Assembly (NCBI GenBank): GCA_963666875.2
Contig: CAXXPU010000014.1
Location: forward strand, 372,001-436,000
Length of the DNA: 64,000 bases
Origin: G963662655 sp963666875
GTDB lineage: Bacteria; Cloacimonadota; Cloacimonadia; Cloacimonadales; JAIOQZ01
Reading direction: 5' to 3'
The position numbers were made by a program, and so were the translations under genes. The notes under the pieces were generated by a model. The model was not told the DNA's origin and ran no database searches. It saw nothing but the letters and a program-made list of their open reading frames with translations. This document shows positions 33,276 through 42,200 of the stretch, one piece after another (within the stretch, counting starts at the first letter, position 1; every line of letters starts with the position of its first letter).

Positions 33276-33506
33276 TCAGTACCGGTTGATAATCTCGATC
33301 ATCTGCCGGACGGTGTCGAACGACTCGGCCGTGATCACCGGCGCCGGAATCCGCTTGCCGAACTGTCTTTCAATGAAATCCTGAAGCGATACCAGCGAGA
33401 AGGAATCGATCAGACCCGAAGAAATGAGTTTCGTATCTTCGTCGATCTCGATGTCGTCGTCTTCAACAAATTCGTCGATTATAAATTCAATAAGCTCTTC
33501 TTTCAT
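33276..33506 (-). CDS. Acyl carrier protein (copy B)
   Basis: A 76-residue acidic four-helix carrier. The phosphopantetheine attachment serine is in GLIDSFSLVSL. The protein sequence is identical to copy A at 35640-35870, with only a couple of silent base changes. Placed directly ahead of MBOAT, it resembles DltC rather than the fatty-acid ACP. No adenylating ligase (DltA-like) lies in the window to load it. The start has AAAGGAG upstream. Confidence 0.9.
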   Translation of the reverse strand: MKEELIEFIIDEFVEDDDIEIDEDTKLISSGLIDSFSLVSLQDFIERQFGKRIPAPVITAESFDTVRQMIEIINRY

Positions 33507-33532
33507 CGTTTACTCCTTTTATCCAATTACTA

Positions 33533-34513
33533 TTATTCGCATCCAAATGTTATATAAAATGCCTCGTAGAGGAATTCCCCAAGTTTTTCATTACCTGTGC
33601 GGTTGAGATGGCCATTTCCGCCGACACGATACTGTGGCTGCAAAATCGTTTCCGTACCTTGGAAATTGATCGCGTTCTCGCAGCAGAAGTCATCGAGCAT
33701 TTTATTGGCGTTTGCATCGTTATTGAACGATACCAGCAGGAAGTCGTCACCGTATGACTCATGGAATTTCAAGATGGCGTCTTTCAGTTGTTGCGACAAT
33801 CCGGAGGGATGGGCTTCATGCTTCGGTTCTGCTGGCTCTTCCTGTTCTCCGCCATTACCGCCGCGTTGCTGCGATGACCGTAAAAATTGTGCAAGCAGGT
33901 TCAACAGACTGGATTGGTGCCGCACCTTTTCCACGAGTCGGAATGCCTTCGATGTAGGGATTTCTTGCCCGAAGCGCTCCGGAAGGGTGTAATCCAATGG
34001 CAAGCCGTGCCGCTGAAGCCATTCGTCGAATGTATCTTCAATCGCGAGCACGACCTTGTCCGGCTTGTACAAGCGTGAGAAAAATTGCGCGCGGAACCAT
34101 GCGACATAGGGATCGTTGCCGGAAGAACCGATGTTGATCACGCTGTAATCGTTTCCGCATTGTTTCAAGTCACGATCGAATACAGCCGCAGCCGTCTGAT
34201 CGTGATCTACCTGGAATGCTTCGATGAACGAAGATCCGGCAAGGAAAACGTAGCGATGCGGCTGCGACAGATCGATGTCGGGCCCATGCGTTCCGATGTT
34301 GTTGTGGCTGAACTTCTTGTTTCCACCTTCCACACTCCAGAATTCGTAATAAGGATCACGAAGCGTAATATCTCTGTACGGTGAATTCCCGCCAAGGAGT
34401 ACAAATCTCCTTTTCCCATATCCTATCGGATACTGTACAACGAAACGCAGTATCAGCTCCACGACGATTAAAGTCGTAATCACCGCGAGAATGATAATCA
34501 GAATCTTCTTCAT
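33533..34513 (-). CDS. Membrane-anchored SGNH/DltD-like protein (copy 2)
   Basis: A 326-residue protein with an N-terminal membrane helix and periplasmic SGNH-like domain. The nucleophile motif is FLAGSSFIEAFQV; the C-terminal block reads VGGNGHLNRTGN, keeping the histidine but without the acidic residue seen in copies 1 and 3 next to it. A central insert rich in Glu, Gly and Pro (QQRGGNGGEQEEPAEP) is specific to this copy. The start overlaps the MBOAT copy A stop (ATGA). It lies 26 bases ahead of ACP copy B. Confidence 0.8.
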   Translation of the reverse strand: MKKILIIILAVITTLIVVELILRFVVQYPIGYGKRRFVLLGGNSPYRDITLRDPYYEFWSVEGGNKKFSHNNIGTHGPDIDLSQPHRYVFLAGSSFIEAFQVDHDQTAAAVFDRDLKQCGNDYSVINIGSSGNDPYVAWFRAQFFSRLYKPDKVVLAIEDTFDEWLQRHGLPLDYTLPERFGQEIPTSKAFRLVEKVRHQSSLLNLLAQFLRSSQQRGGNGGEQEEPAEPKHEAHPSGLSQQLKDAILKFHESYGDDFLLVSFNNDANANKMLDDFCCENAINFQGTETILQPQYRVGGNGHLNRTGNEKLGEFLYEAFYITFGCE

Positions 34514-35637
34514 CGGAACCACATCCATCCGACGGTCACGAAGACGAAGGTCACTACGCCCATCAGGACCTGATACGCTATCGTTTTCGGCGTCTTGATC
34601 TTACGCTTCCGTTTATAATAAATCCAAAGCTGATAGATCGAAATCCCCACGCCGTGCCACACGCCCCAGATCATGAAATGCCACGCAGGTCCGTGCCAGA
34701 TGCCGCAGATCGCCATGGTGATGATCGGTACGCACACCAGCGACCAGATCATCTTCCGGCTGAACCGGCTCAGCGGGAAAAACAGGTAGTCCCGAATCCA
34801 TTCCGAAAGCGAGATATGCCAGTTCGCCCAGAAACGGCTCATGTTGGTGCGGAAATAGGGATTGTTGAAGTTCTCCATGATCTTCAGACCCAGGATGCGC
34901 GAGGAGCCGATGGCGATGTCCGAATAGCCGGCGAAGTCGCAGTAGATCTGGATGGAATAGCCGAGGAGTGCGAGCGCTCTCAGCCAGAACGACGCGCTCT
35001 CCCACCACGACTGGATGAAATAGCCGATCCAGTCCGCGATCACCAGCTTCTTGAAAAGTCCAAAGACGATCCGCTGGAAACCGTACCAGACGTTCGACCA
35101 GCTCTGGTGATTCTCGTCGAGCTGCGGCTGGAACCGCGAAAAACGCTCGATCGGGCCTGCCACGAAGATGGTGAACAGCGAGCTGTAGCTCAGAAGTTCG
35201 AGGAACGAGCCGCGTTTGGCGATCTTCCAATTGAGGTCGCTCAGGTAGCTGATGAGTTTGAACGTGATATAGGAGATGCCCAACGGCAGCAGCAGGTTTT
35301 CGATCCGGAAATCGGGTAGACCGTCGATGAATCGAGCCAGGTAACTCAGCGTACCGGAAAGAAGACCGAGGTACTTGAACGCGATCAGCGATCCGAGAAT
35401 TCCCAGGATGCCGATCATAAGAAAGACGCGCTTCTTGTACCTGTCGAGCAAGACTCCGAAAAGATACGTCCAGATCGTCAGCGCGACCGTCACGATCGCG
35501 GCGGAGTGATCCAGATACGCGATGAACAGCAGGCTCGCCAGGCTGAGAAACGTCAGCCTGACCTGTTTCCAGGGCAACAGCCTGTAAACAAGCGCCACAA
35601 GCACGAGAAAGGCAAAAAACTGCGGACTGATGATCAT
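34510..35637 (-). CDS. MBOAT family O-acyltransferase (copy A)
   Basis: A 375-residue near-duplicate of copy B, displaced by exactly 2364 bases without indels. By eye they differ at only about five residues (for example Arg/His in the first loop, Pro/Ser in FIQPWW versus FIQSWW). Same WHISLSEW and GIWHGPAWH motifs, same short C-terminus ending GWMWFR. It sits two bases after ACP copy A and overlaps SGNH copy 2. Confidence 0.9.
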   Translation of the reverse strand: MIISPQFFAFLVLVALVYRLLPWKQVRLTFLSLASLLFIAYLDHSAAIVTVALTIWTYLFGVLLDRYKKRVFLMIGILGILGSLIAFKYLGLLSGTLSYLARFIDGLPDFRIENLLLPLGISYITFKLISYLSDLNWKIAKRGSFLELLSYSSLFTIFVAGPIERFSRFQPQLDENHQSWSNVWYGFQRIVFGLFKKLVIADWIGYFIQSWWESASFWLRALALLGYSIQIYCDFAGYSDIAIGSSRILGLKIMENFNNPYFRTNMSRFWANWHISLSEWIRDYLFFPLSRFSRKMIWSLVCVPIITMAICGIWHGPAWHFMIWGVWHGVGISIYQLWIYYKRKRKIKTPKTIAYQVLMGVVTFVFVTVGWMWFR

Positions 35638-35639
35638 TA

Positions 35640-35870
35640 TCAGTACCGGTTGATAATCTCGATCATCTGCCGGACGGTGTCGAACGACTCGGCCGTGATC
35701 ACCGGCGCCGGAATCCGCTTGCCGAACTGTCTTTCAATGAAATCCTGAAGCGATACCAGCGAGAAGGAATCGATCAGACCCGAAGAAATGAGTTTCGTAT
35801 CTTCGTCGATCTCGATATCGTCGTCTTCAACAAATTCGTCGATTATGAATTCAATAAGCTCTTCTTTCAT
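35640..35870 (-). CDS. Acyl carrier protein (copy A)
   Basis: 76 residues, identical in protein sequence to copy B, with the same DSFSL attachment serine. It is the first carrier gene of the operon, 54 bases after SGNH copy 3. The upstream AAAGGAG and about 15 leader bases are also duplicated, which places one edge of the duplicated unit just upstream of this start codon. Confidence 0.9.
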   Translation of the reverse strand: MKEELIEFIIDEFVEDDDIEIDEDTKLISSGLIDSFSLVSLQDFIERQFGKRIPAPVITAESFDTVRQMIEIINRY

Positions 35871-35924
35871 CGTTTACTCCTTTTCTCCAATCTTGTTTCG
35901 CCATTCATTTTTGGCAAGACAATA

Positions 35925-36929
35925 TCATTTGACTTCGTACGTCTCCAGAAATGCCTCGTACAGGAATTCGCCCAACTTCCGGTTGCCTTCCAGGTTCAAA
36001 TGCCCGTCGCCGTTGAATCGATTTTGCGGCAGTAGAATCGTTTCAGTATATTGGAAATTGATGTCATGCATCTTGCAAAATGATTCGAGGATTCGGTTAA
36101 TTTCCTCGTTATCGCTGAACGAAACCAGCAGAAAGTCGTCGCCGTATGACTCATGGAATTGAAATAGACTCTCAATGAACGCTTCGGGCATCTCGTTATC
36201 ATCGACCGGTCTCGTCTCATCAAGCAATTCCTTTACTTTGCGGCCTCCGTGCCAGTAGATTTCCCGCAGCAGATTCAGGAAGCTCGAATAATGTACAAGA
36301 ACCTCGGATATCCTGAAGCGCAGGGAAGATTCCACCGGGAGGCAGAAATCTTCGGGAGCATCGAATGAGAGGTTGTCGTACTCTTCCAGCCAATCGCGAT
36401 GAAAATCCTCTATCGCCAAAACGATTTTATCGGGCTTGTATTTTTCAGCGAACAGAATGATTCTGAACCACGCCGTATATACGTCCAGTTTCGATTCGCC
36501 AAGATTTAACACCTGAAGACGCGGGGATATGCATTTCTGCAACTTGTTCTGGAATATTGCGGACGCGGTGGAGTCGCCTTCAACCTGATAGGCTTCGATG
36601 AATGACGATCCGGCAAGGAAAACATAGCGACTGCTGTCGGAAATGGTAATGTCCGTCCCGGGCAAACCCGCGTTGTTCCGACGGAACTTACGACACCCGC
36701 CCTCTACACTCCAGAATTCGGAATGCGGCGCATAGAGCGAGATGTGATGAAAATGATCGTTCTCGCTCAGGAATATAATCTGCTTCCGTTTGGGAGTAAC
36801 TGGATATGCTACGACAAACCGTATCGCCAATTCGACAATGATCAGCGCGGTCAGTATTCCGCATATCGTTATCAGCAGTTTTTTTAATATCATATTCTGA
36901 GTTTTTTCTCGCTCGAAGTATCTCGCCAC
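35925..36929 (-). CDS. Membrane-anchored SGNH/DltD-like protein (copy 3)
   Basis: A 334-residue protein, the most divergent of the three. It has an N-terminal helix (LKKLLITICGILTALIIVELAI) and an SGNH-like domain with FLAGSSFIEAYQV and FNGDGHLNLEGN. The GTG at 36927-36929 is preceded by GAAGG nine bases upstream; an ATG at 36893 that begins at the helix is the alternative. It is the first gene of the acylation operon and is divergent from the TPR kinase, so the operon promoter should lie in 36930-37122. Confidence 0.75.
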   Translation of the reverse strand: MARYFEREKTQNMILKKLLITICGILTALIIVELAIRFVVAYPVTPKRKQIIFLSENDHFHHISLYAPHSEFWSVEGGCRKFRRNNAGLPGTDITISDSSRYVFLAGSSFIEAYQVEGDSTASAIFQNKLQKCISPRLQVLNLGESKLDVYTAWFRIILFAEKYKPDKIVLAIEDFHRDWLEEYDNLSFDAPEDFCLPVESSLRFRISEVLVHYSSFLNLLREIYWHGGRKVKELLDETRPVDDNEMPEAFIESLFQFHESYGDDFLLVSFSDNEEINRILESFCKMHDINFQYTETILLPQNRFNGDGHLNLEGNRKLGEFLYEAFLETYEVK

Positions 36930-37122
36930 AATGAAATTCCTTCTCCATTTCCGTGATAACGGGTATCTTGTAAAGCTTTTTGTCCAGCCTGTGCGTGATT
37001 CTGCTCAGTGCGTTTCTTCGATAAGGAGCCTGGGGCATCAGGATGAAAAAGTTTATTTTTCGCTTCCCATAAAAATGCGATTATTATATTTTTGTAGTAA
37101 AATCGAAGGACATATTGTATTC

Positions 37123-39021
37123 ATGACATTACAAAAAGATCCAAAACCGGTCCAGCGATATATCAGCGAAGCTGAAGATCTGCTGCTCGAGGATCCTGAA
37201 AAAGCACTGAAACTGGCGATTGAGGCAATCGAGTATGCTCAGGAACTCGATCTTAATGCGGAGCTGGGCAAGGCTTATCTTGTCGCCGGCTCAGCGCATC
37301 AGCAGATGGAAAACACTGTTGAAGCCATTTTCATGTACAAGCACGGACTGGTCATTGCAGAAGAGATCAACCACATTTCTCTGCAAGTCAAGCTGCTATT
37401 CGCGCTTGCAAACCACTACGAATTTCTGAACGATCTGGACAGCGCTCTGCAACTGAATGTCCGTGCGCTCGAGCTTGCAAACCATTCACAACAACCCCAT
37501 CTCATCAACCGGATCAAAGATTCGCTCGTGCGCTTGTTTTCCGATCTCGAAAACCATACCAAAGCCCTGGAACTCGCAAAGGAAGTCCAACAGTATTGGG
37601 AAACTACCGAGAACTACGAAATGCGTTCCCGTTCTTTCAACAACATGGGTATTATCTACGGTCGCACAGGTCGGACACAAGAGGCGATCGATTGTTATCA
37701 GAAGGCGATCGAACTCGCCCGAAAGCATCAAATACGCATCGGTGAAGCATACGTCCTTAACAATCTGGGATCGCTCTATCTGCAAGAGAAACGCTTCGAA
37801 GAGGCAATCGATTTTCTCAAGCAATCGCTCAGGATCAAGCAGGAACTGAATAAACACTACTTCGAAGTCGGCACCATCCTCAATCTATTCGAAGCCTATA
37901 CGTATCTCGAAGAAATCGAAACAGCCGAATCCTATCTCAATCAGGCAGAGCAAATAGCAGCCGGGAAAAAGACCGACCACGCGAGGATGAAGCTTTCCCA
38001 GAAGAAGGTCCTCTTCTTCAAGAAAAAAGCCGAACTGGCGAGACGAGAACAGAACCATGAGGCAGCATACGAGGCATACGCGAAGATGATCGAAGAGTAC
38101 GAGCTGTACGAAGAAGAAATCATCGAGATGTACTCCGATAAAACTTCGCGCAGGGTTGCCGAACTGGAAGTGCAACACGAAGTTATGAAGCGGGATCAGG
38201 AAGCCCGGTTTCATCTGGAACAGAACATCGAGTTATCGAGGAAAAACGAAGAGATTCAGGCTCAGCGACAGAAGCTGCAGGAAGCGCTGGAGAGCCTTTC
38301 GCAGCGAGAAGAGCAACTAACCAGAGCAAACGCCGCCAAGGATCGCTTCTTCTCCATTATCGCCCACGATCTCAAGACACCACTCAGTGGCGTTATCAAT
38401 GGTGTCGAATTGCTGAGATACAAATCCATGCACTTCGAAGACCCGAAGCTCGACAGGATTCTCAAGATCGTGGAGAATTCCGCAGGTAACCTGTCCGCAC
38501 TGCTCCAGAATCTACTCGAGTGGGCAAAAACGCAGCGCGGCGAAATGAAATACCAGCCGAAGTCCTTCTCGACTCCCGATTTGATAAGTAAAATCACCGA
38601 GCTTTACTTCTATACCGCCGAAGCAAAGAACATTATGCTCGACGTCGAGAATACCACCGGGCGATTGGCCTATGCCGACCCGGATATGGTATATACGATC
38701 CTGAGAAACCTCGTCTCGAACGCACTGAAATTTAGCCATCCGAATTCAAAGGTGACGATCCGACTTGAAGACGACGGACACAGTTACTCCATCGTCGTGA
38801 TCGATCGCGGAATCGGCATGTCCGAGTCGCTACAGGCAAGCCTGTTCAATATCGACCGGAACAGCTCTCGAAAAGGTACCAACAACGAGTCCGGCACCGG
38901 GTTGGGCTTAATCCTCTCCAACGAACTCGCACAGGCAAACAGAGGACGCCTGACGGTGAAATCCGCGGAAGGGAAGGGGTCGATATTCACACTGCGATTA
39001 CCGCTCCCGGAAAATGATTAA
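37123..39021 (+). CDS. TPR-repeat sensor histidine kinase (second paralogue)
   Basis: A 632-residue cytoplasmic kinase with the same layout as the kinase at 139-1974. TPR array about 10-330, long coiled coil about 330-400, HisKA with H415 in SIIAHDLKTPLSG, N box NLVSNALKFS, G boxes DRGIGMS and GTGLGLIL. I chose the ATG at 37123 with AAGGA about 11 bases ahead; an upstream in-frame extension is AT-rich and unlike the family. It is divergent from the acylation operon and could regulate it, but nothing shows this directly. Confidence 0.88.
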   Translation: MTLQKDPKPVQRYISEAEDLLLEDPEKALKLAIEAIEYAQELDLNAELGKAYLVAGSAHQQMENTVEAIFMYKHGLVIAEEINHISLQVKLLFALANHYEFLNDLDSALQLNVRALELANHSQQPHLINRIKDSLVRLFSDLENHTKALELAKEVQQYWETTENYEMRSRSFNNMGIIYGRTGRTQEAIDCYQKAIELARKHQIRIGEAYVLNNLGSLYLQEKRFEEAIDFLKQSLRIKQELNKHYFEVGTILNLFEAYTYLEEIETAESYLNQAEQIAAGKKTDHARMKLSQKKVLFFKKKAELARREQNHEAAYEAYAKMIEEYELYEEEIIEMYSDKTSRRVAELEVQHEVMKRDQEARFHLEQNIELSRKNEEIQAQRQKLQEALESLSQREEQLTRANAAKDRFFSIIAHDLKTPLSGVINGVELLRYKSMHFEDPKLDRILKIVENSAGNLSALLQNLLEWAKTQRGEMKYQPKSFSTPDLISKITELYFYTAEAKNIMLDVENTTGRLAYADPDMVYTILRNLVSNALKFSHPNSKVTIRLEDDGHSYSIVVIDRGIGMSESLQASLFNIDRNSSRKGTNNESGTGLGLILSNELAQANRGRLTVKSAEGKGSIFTLRLPLPEND

Positions 39022-39172
39022 TATTCAAATAGCGCACTGAAATCCAACGATTACTATTTTTTTTGTGTTAGCGAAATTCCGAGTGAACGATATATATTAC
39101 ACGACTACCGTCGAGTGCAGTATTAATTATCTGTTTACCAACCGGTTAACCCAAGCAGTATTCACAAATTGG

Positions 39173-39202
39173 TTGACAGCATCGAACCACGAATCGTATT
39201 CT
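39173..39202 (+). promoter_or_regulatory. Putative promoter for the lamin-tail protein
   Basis: TTGACA at 39173 and TATTCT at 39197 are separated by 18 bases, about 60 bases before the start codon at 39259. This is the best sigma-70-like pair in the 237-base gap 39022-39258, which otherwise holds only an AGGAG ribosome-binding site. Confidence 0.5.
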
Positions 39203-39258
39203 CGTACCAAATCATGAAAATAATACGGGGGTGATTCCCTGAACAAAGGAGTAAACCG

Positions 39259-42200
39259 ATGAAGAGATTATTCGTTTTTCTATCGCTGCTACTCGTTTTC
39301 AGCGTGATGACAGCCGAGACGATCTGGATCGAGAATTTTAACGATCCGGCAATCGACGGCAAAGGTGACAATCAGGGCACCATCGACATGGATGGTGTTA
39401 CGAAATGGAATATCGATACGACCGAAGGATCCATCGTCAGTGGTGACTGGTGGATGGTTGATGACCAGCAATTCGAAGGTCTCGATGTTGACGATAGCCA
39501 GAATGGTCTTGGCGTGTTGTGGTGGACTGAAGAGATCTCGATCTCGGATTACACCGACGTCGGAATATCCATTGATGTGGCTTTCGCCAACACCGGTTAC
39601 GAATCTTTGGACTACCTCATTGCCACCTACTCGCTCGATGGCGGCGATCAAGTCGAATTCGGAAACGCTACCGATCCGGAATCCGGTTACACAACCACTT
39701 TCACTGCTTCGGGTCTCAGCGGTTCTACCCTTGTTATCTATATGGAAGCAAGCTGCAACTCCGGCTCCGAATACATCTGGTTCGACAACGTGACCGTCAC
39801 CGGCACCTCGACCGGCGTTCCGGACCCCGAGCCGAGCAACCACCCCGCCAGCTTCACCGCGACAGCAGACGGTTGGGATACAGTTATCCTCAGTTGGGAC
39901 AACAACGACGGCACCGTTCCCGCGGACGGCTACCTGATCAAGTGCAGCACCACAGGACTCGGTGTGATCACCAACCCCACCGACGGCGTCGAAGTGGCTG
40001 ACGACACCGATATGTCGGACGGCGAAGGCGCGGTCAACGTCGCACACGGACGCAACGGATACAATTGGAGCGGACTCGCGGACGACACCACATACTACTA
40101 CGCAATCTATGCCTACACGAATGAAGGCACGAATATCGACTACAACACGACCTACGACTTCTCGCACCCCCGCCCGACCGCGGAGGCGACCACCGATCTG
40201 GAACCGGACGTCATCGAATTCGAAGACTTCGAGACTCAGACGCTCGGCAACTGGACCGCATACAGCGTTACCGGCGATCAGGTATGGTACGCCGCTTCTT
40301 ACAGCGGTAACTATTATGCCTACGCAAACGGCTACTCCGGTGGTCCACTCGATAATGAAGACTGGCTGATCTCTCCCGCCTTGAACTTCGATAACTATAC
40401 CGGTGAAACCCTCGATTTCATCTCCGCCTCTTCCGAGGGATACTCCGGTGACGATATCTACCTCTTGATTTCCACCAACTACGACGGAACCAGCGATCCG
40501 ACCGGATTCACATGGACCGATCTCAGCGCTCATTGCTCCTTCTCCGCTGGCAGCTTTGCGTGGACCGACTCGGGAACCATCGACCTCTCATCCTATAGCG
40601 GAACAGCCCATATAGCGTTCAAATACGTTTCCACAACAACGGCCGCGCACAGATGGGAAATCGACAACATCAACATCACGGGATTCTTCCAGGGCGGCAA
40701 CCTTCCGCCGCAGATTTCCAACGTGAACATCGACCCGGTCGCTCCCGGCACATCCGACGCCGTGACGGTCCGCGCAGATGTGACCGACGACACCCGCTCT
40801 GTAAGCAGCGTCCTTTGCTGGTGGGGACTTTCCACCGGCAACTATACCGATCATATCACCATGAGCGTGGAGAGCGTTAACACCTACGTTACCGACAGCG
40901 CAATCCCCGCACAGACCGGAGGAACCACGGTCTATTACAGAATCGAAGCGATCGACGACCAGACCGACAACTCCTTCAGCGCTGAATACAACTACACCGT
41001 TGCGACCGGCATCACAATCCACATGATCCAGGGTGAAGCCGACGCCTCAACCTATGCCGGGCAGGTCGTGACTACCAGCGGTATCGTAACCGGACTCGCT
41101 TACAACGGCTACTACCTGCAAGACGGCGCCGGCGCATGGAACGGTATATGGGTCTATGACCCATCCAATGCCCCCGCACAAGGCGACATGGTAACCGTGA
41201 CCGCCACCGTAGCGGAATACTTCGATCTCACCGAACTCAGCGGCGTAACCGCGTTCAACATCGATTCATCCGGTAACACGCTTCCGAACGCGATCCTGAT
41301 TACAACCGCCGGGCTCACCGAAGCATACGAAGGTGTGCTGGTGAGAGTCGAAAATGCTGAATGTGTCAGCGAGGATTCTGGAAGCGGCCAGTGGCAGGTC
41401 GATGATGGAAACGGTGTGTTAGAAGTCGATGACCAGATGCTGTCTGGGTACGTCCGAACACTCGGCAACACCTACGACATCACCGGTATCGGTAACTTCA
41501 GCTACGAGCAATACAAACTCGAGCCGCGCTATGAAGCCGATATCACGGAACACATCGTGGAAGACACCACACCTCCGACCATCGACGAGGTCACTGTAGT
41601 TGACGAATCGACTGTTGTCGTCGATTTCAACGAAGACGTTGAACAATCTTCCGCGGAAGAGCTCGAAAACTACTATATCTTCAGCCGCGTCGTGATGGTT
41701 ACAGGCGCAGCTCGTGACGATGTCGATAACTCGCTAGTCACCCTGACCGTTACCGGTATGGTTTATGGCGACTACACCATCGAAGTCAACGACGTGGAAG
41801 ACCTCAGCGGAAACGGAACCGACGGTGAAAGTTACAACTTCACCTATGCGCCGCAGGAGATGATCGAGCTCGTCATCAACGAAATCAACTACAATCCGCC
41901 TGAGTCGGGCGACGATGTGAACGAATTCATCGAAATCTACAATGCCGGCGACAGCGAAGTCAATCTTGAGAACTTCTACTTCGGAAGTGGTGTTGTATAC
42001 ACTTTCCTCAGCGGCGATGTCATCGCTGCCGGCGATTACTTCGTGGTTGCCGTCAACGCGGAAGCATTCGAAACCCAGTACGGTTTCGCACCCGATGCAC
42101 AGTGGACGAGCGGCGCGCTCAGCAATGGCGGTGAGACAATCACCCTTTGCGGCTCCGACGATGCTGTCCTGGACGAAGTTGCCTACGACGACGGCGGCGA

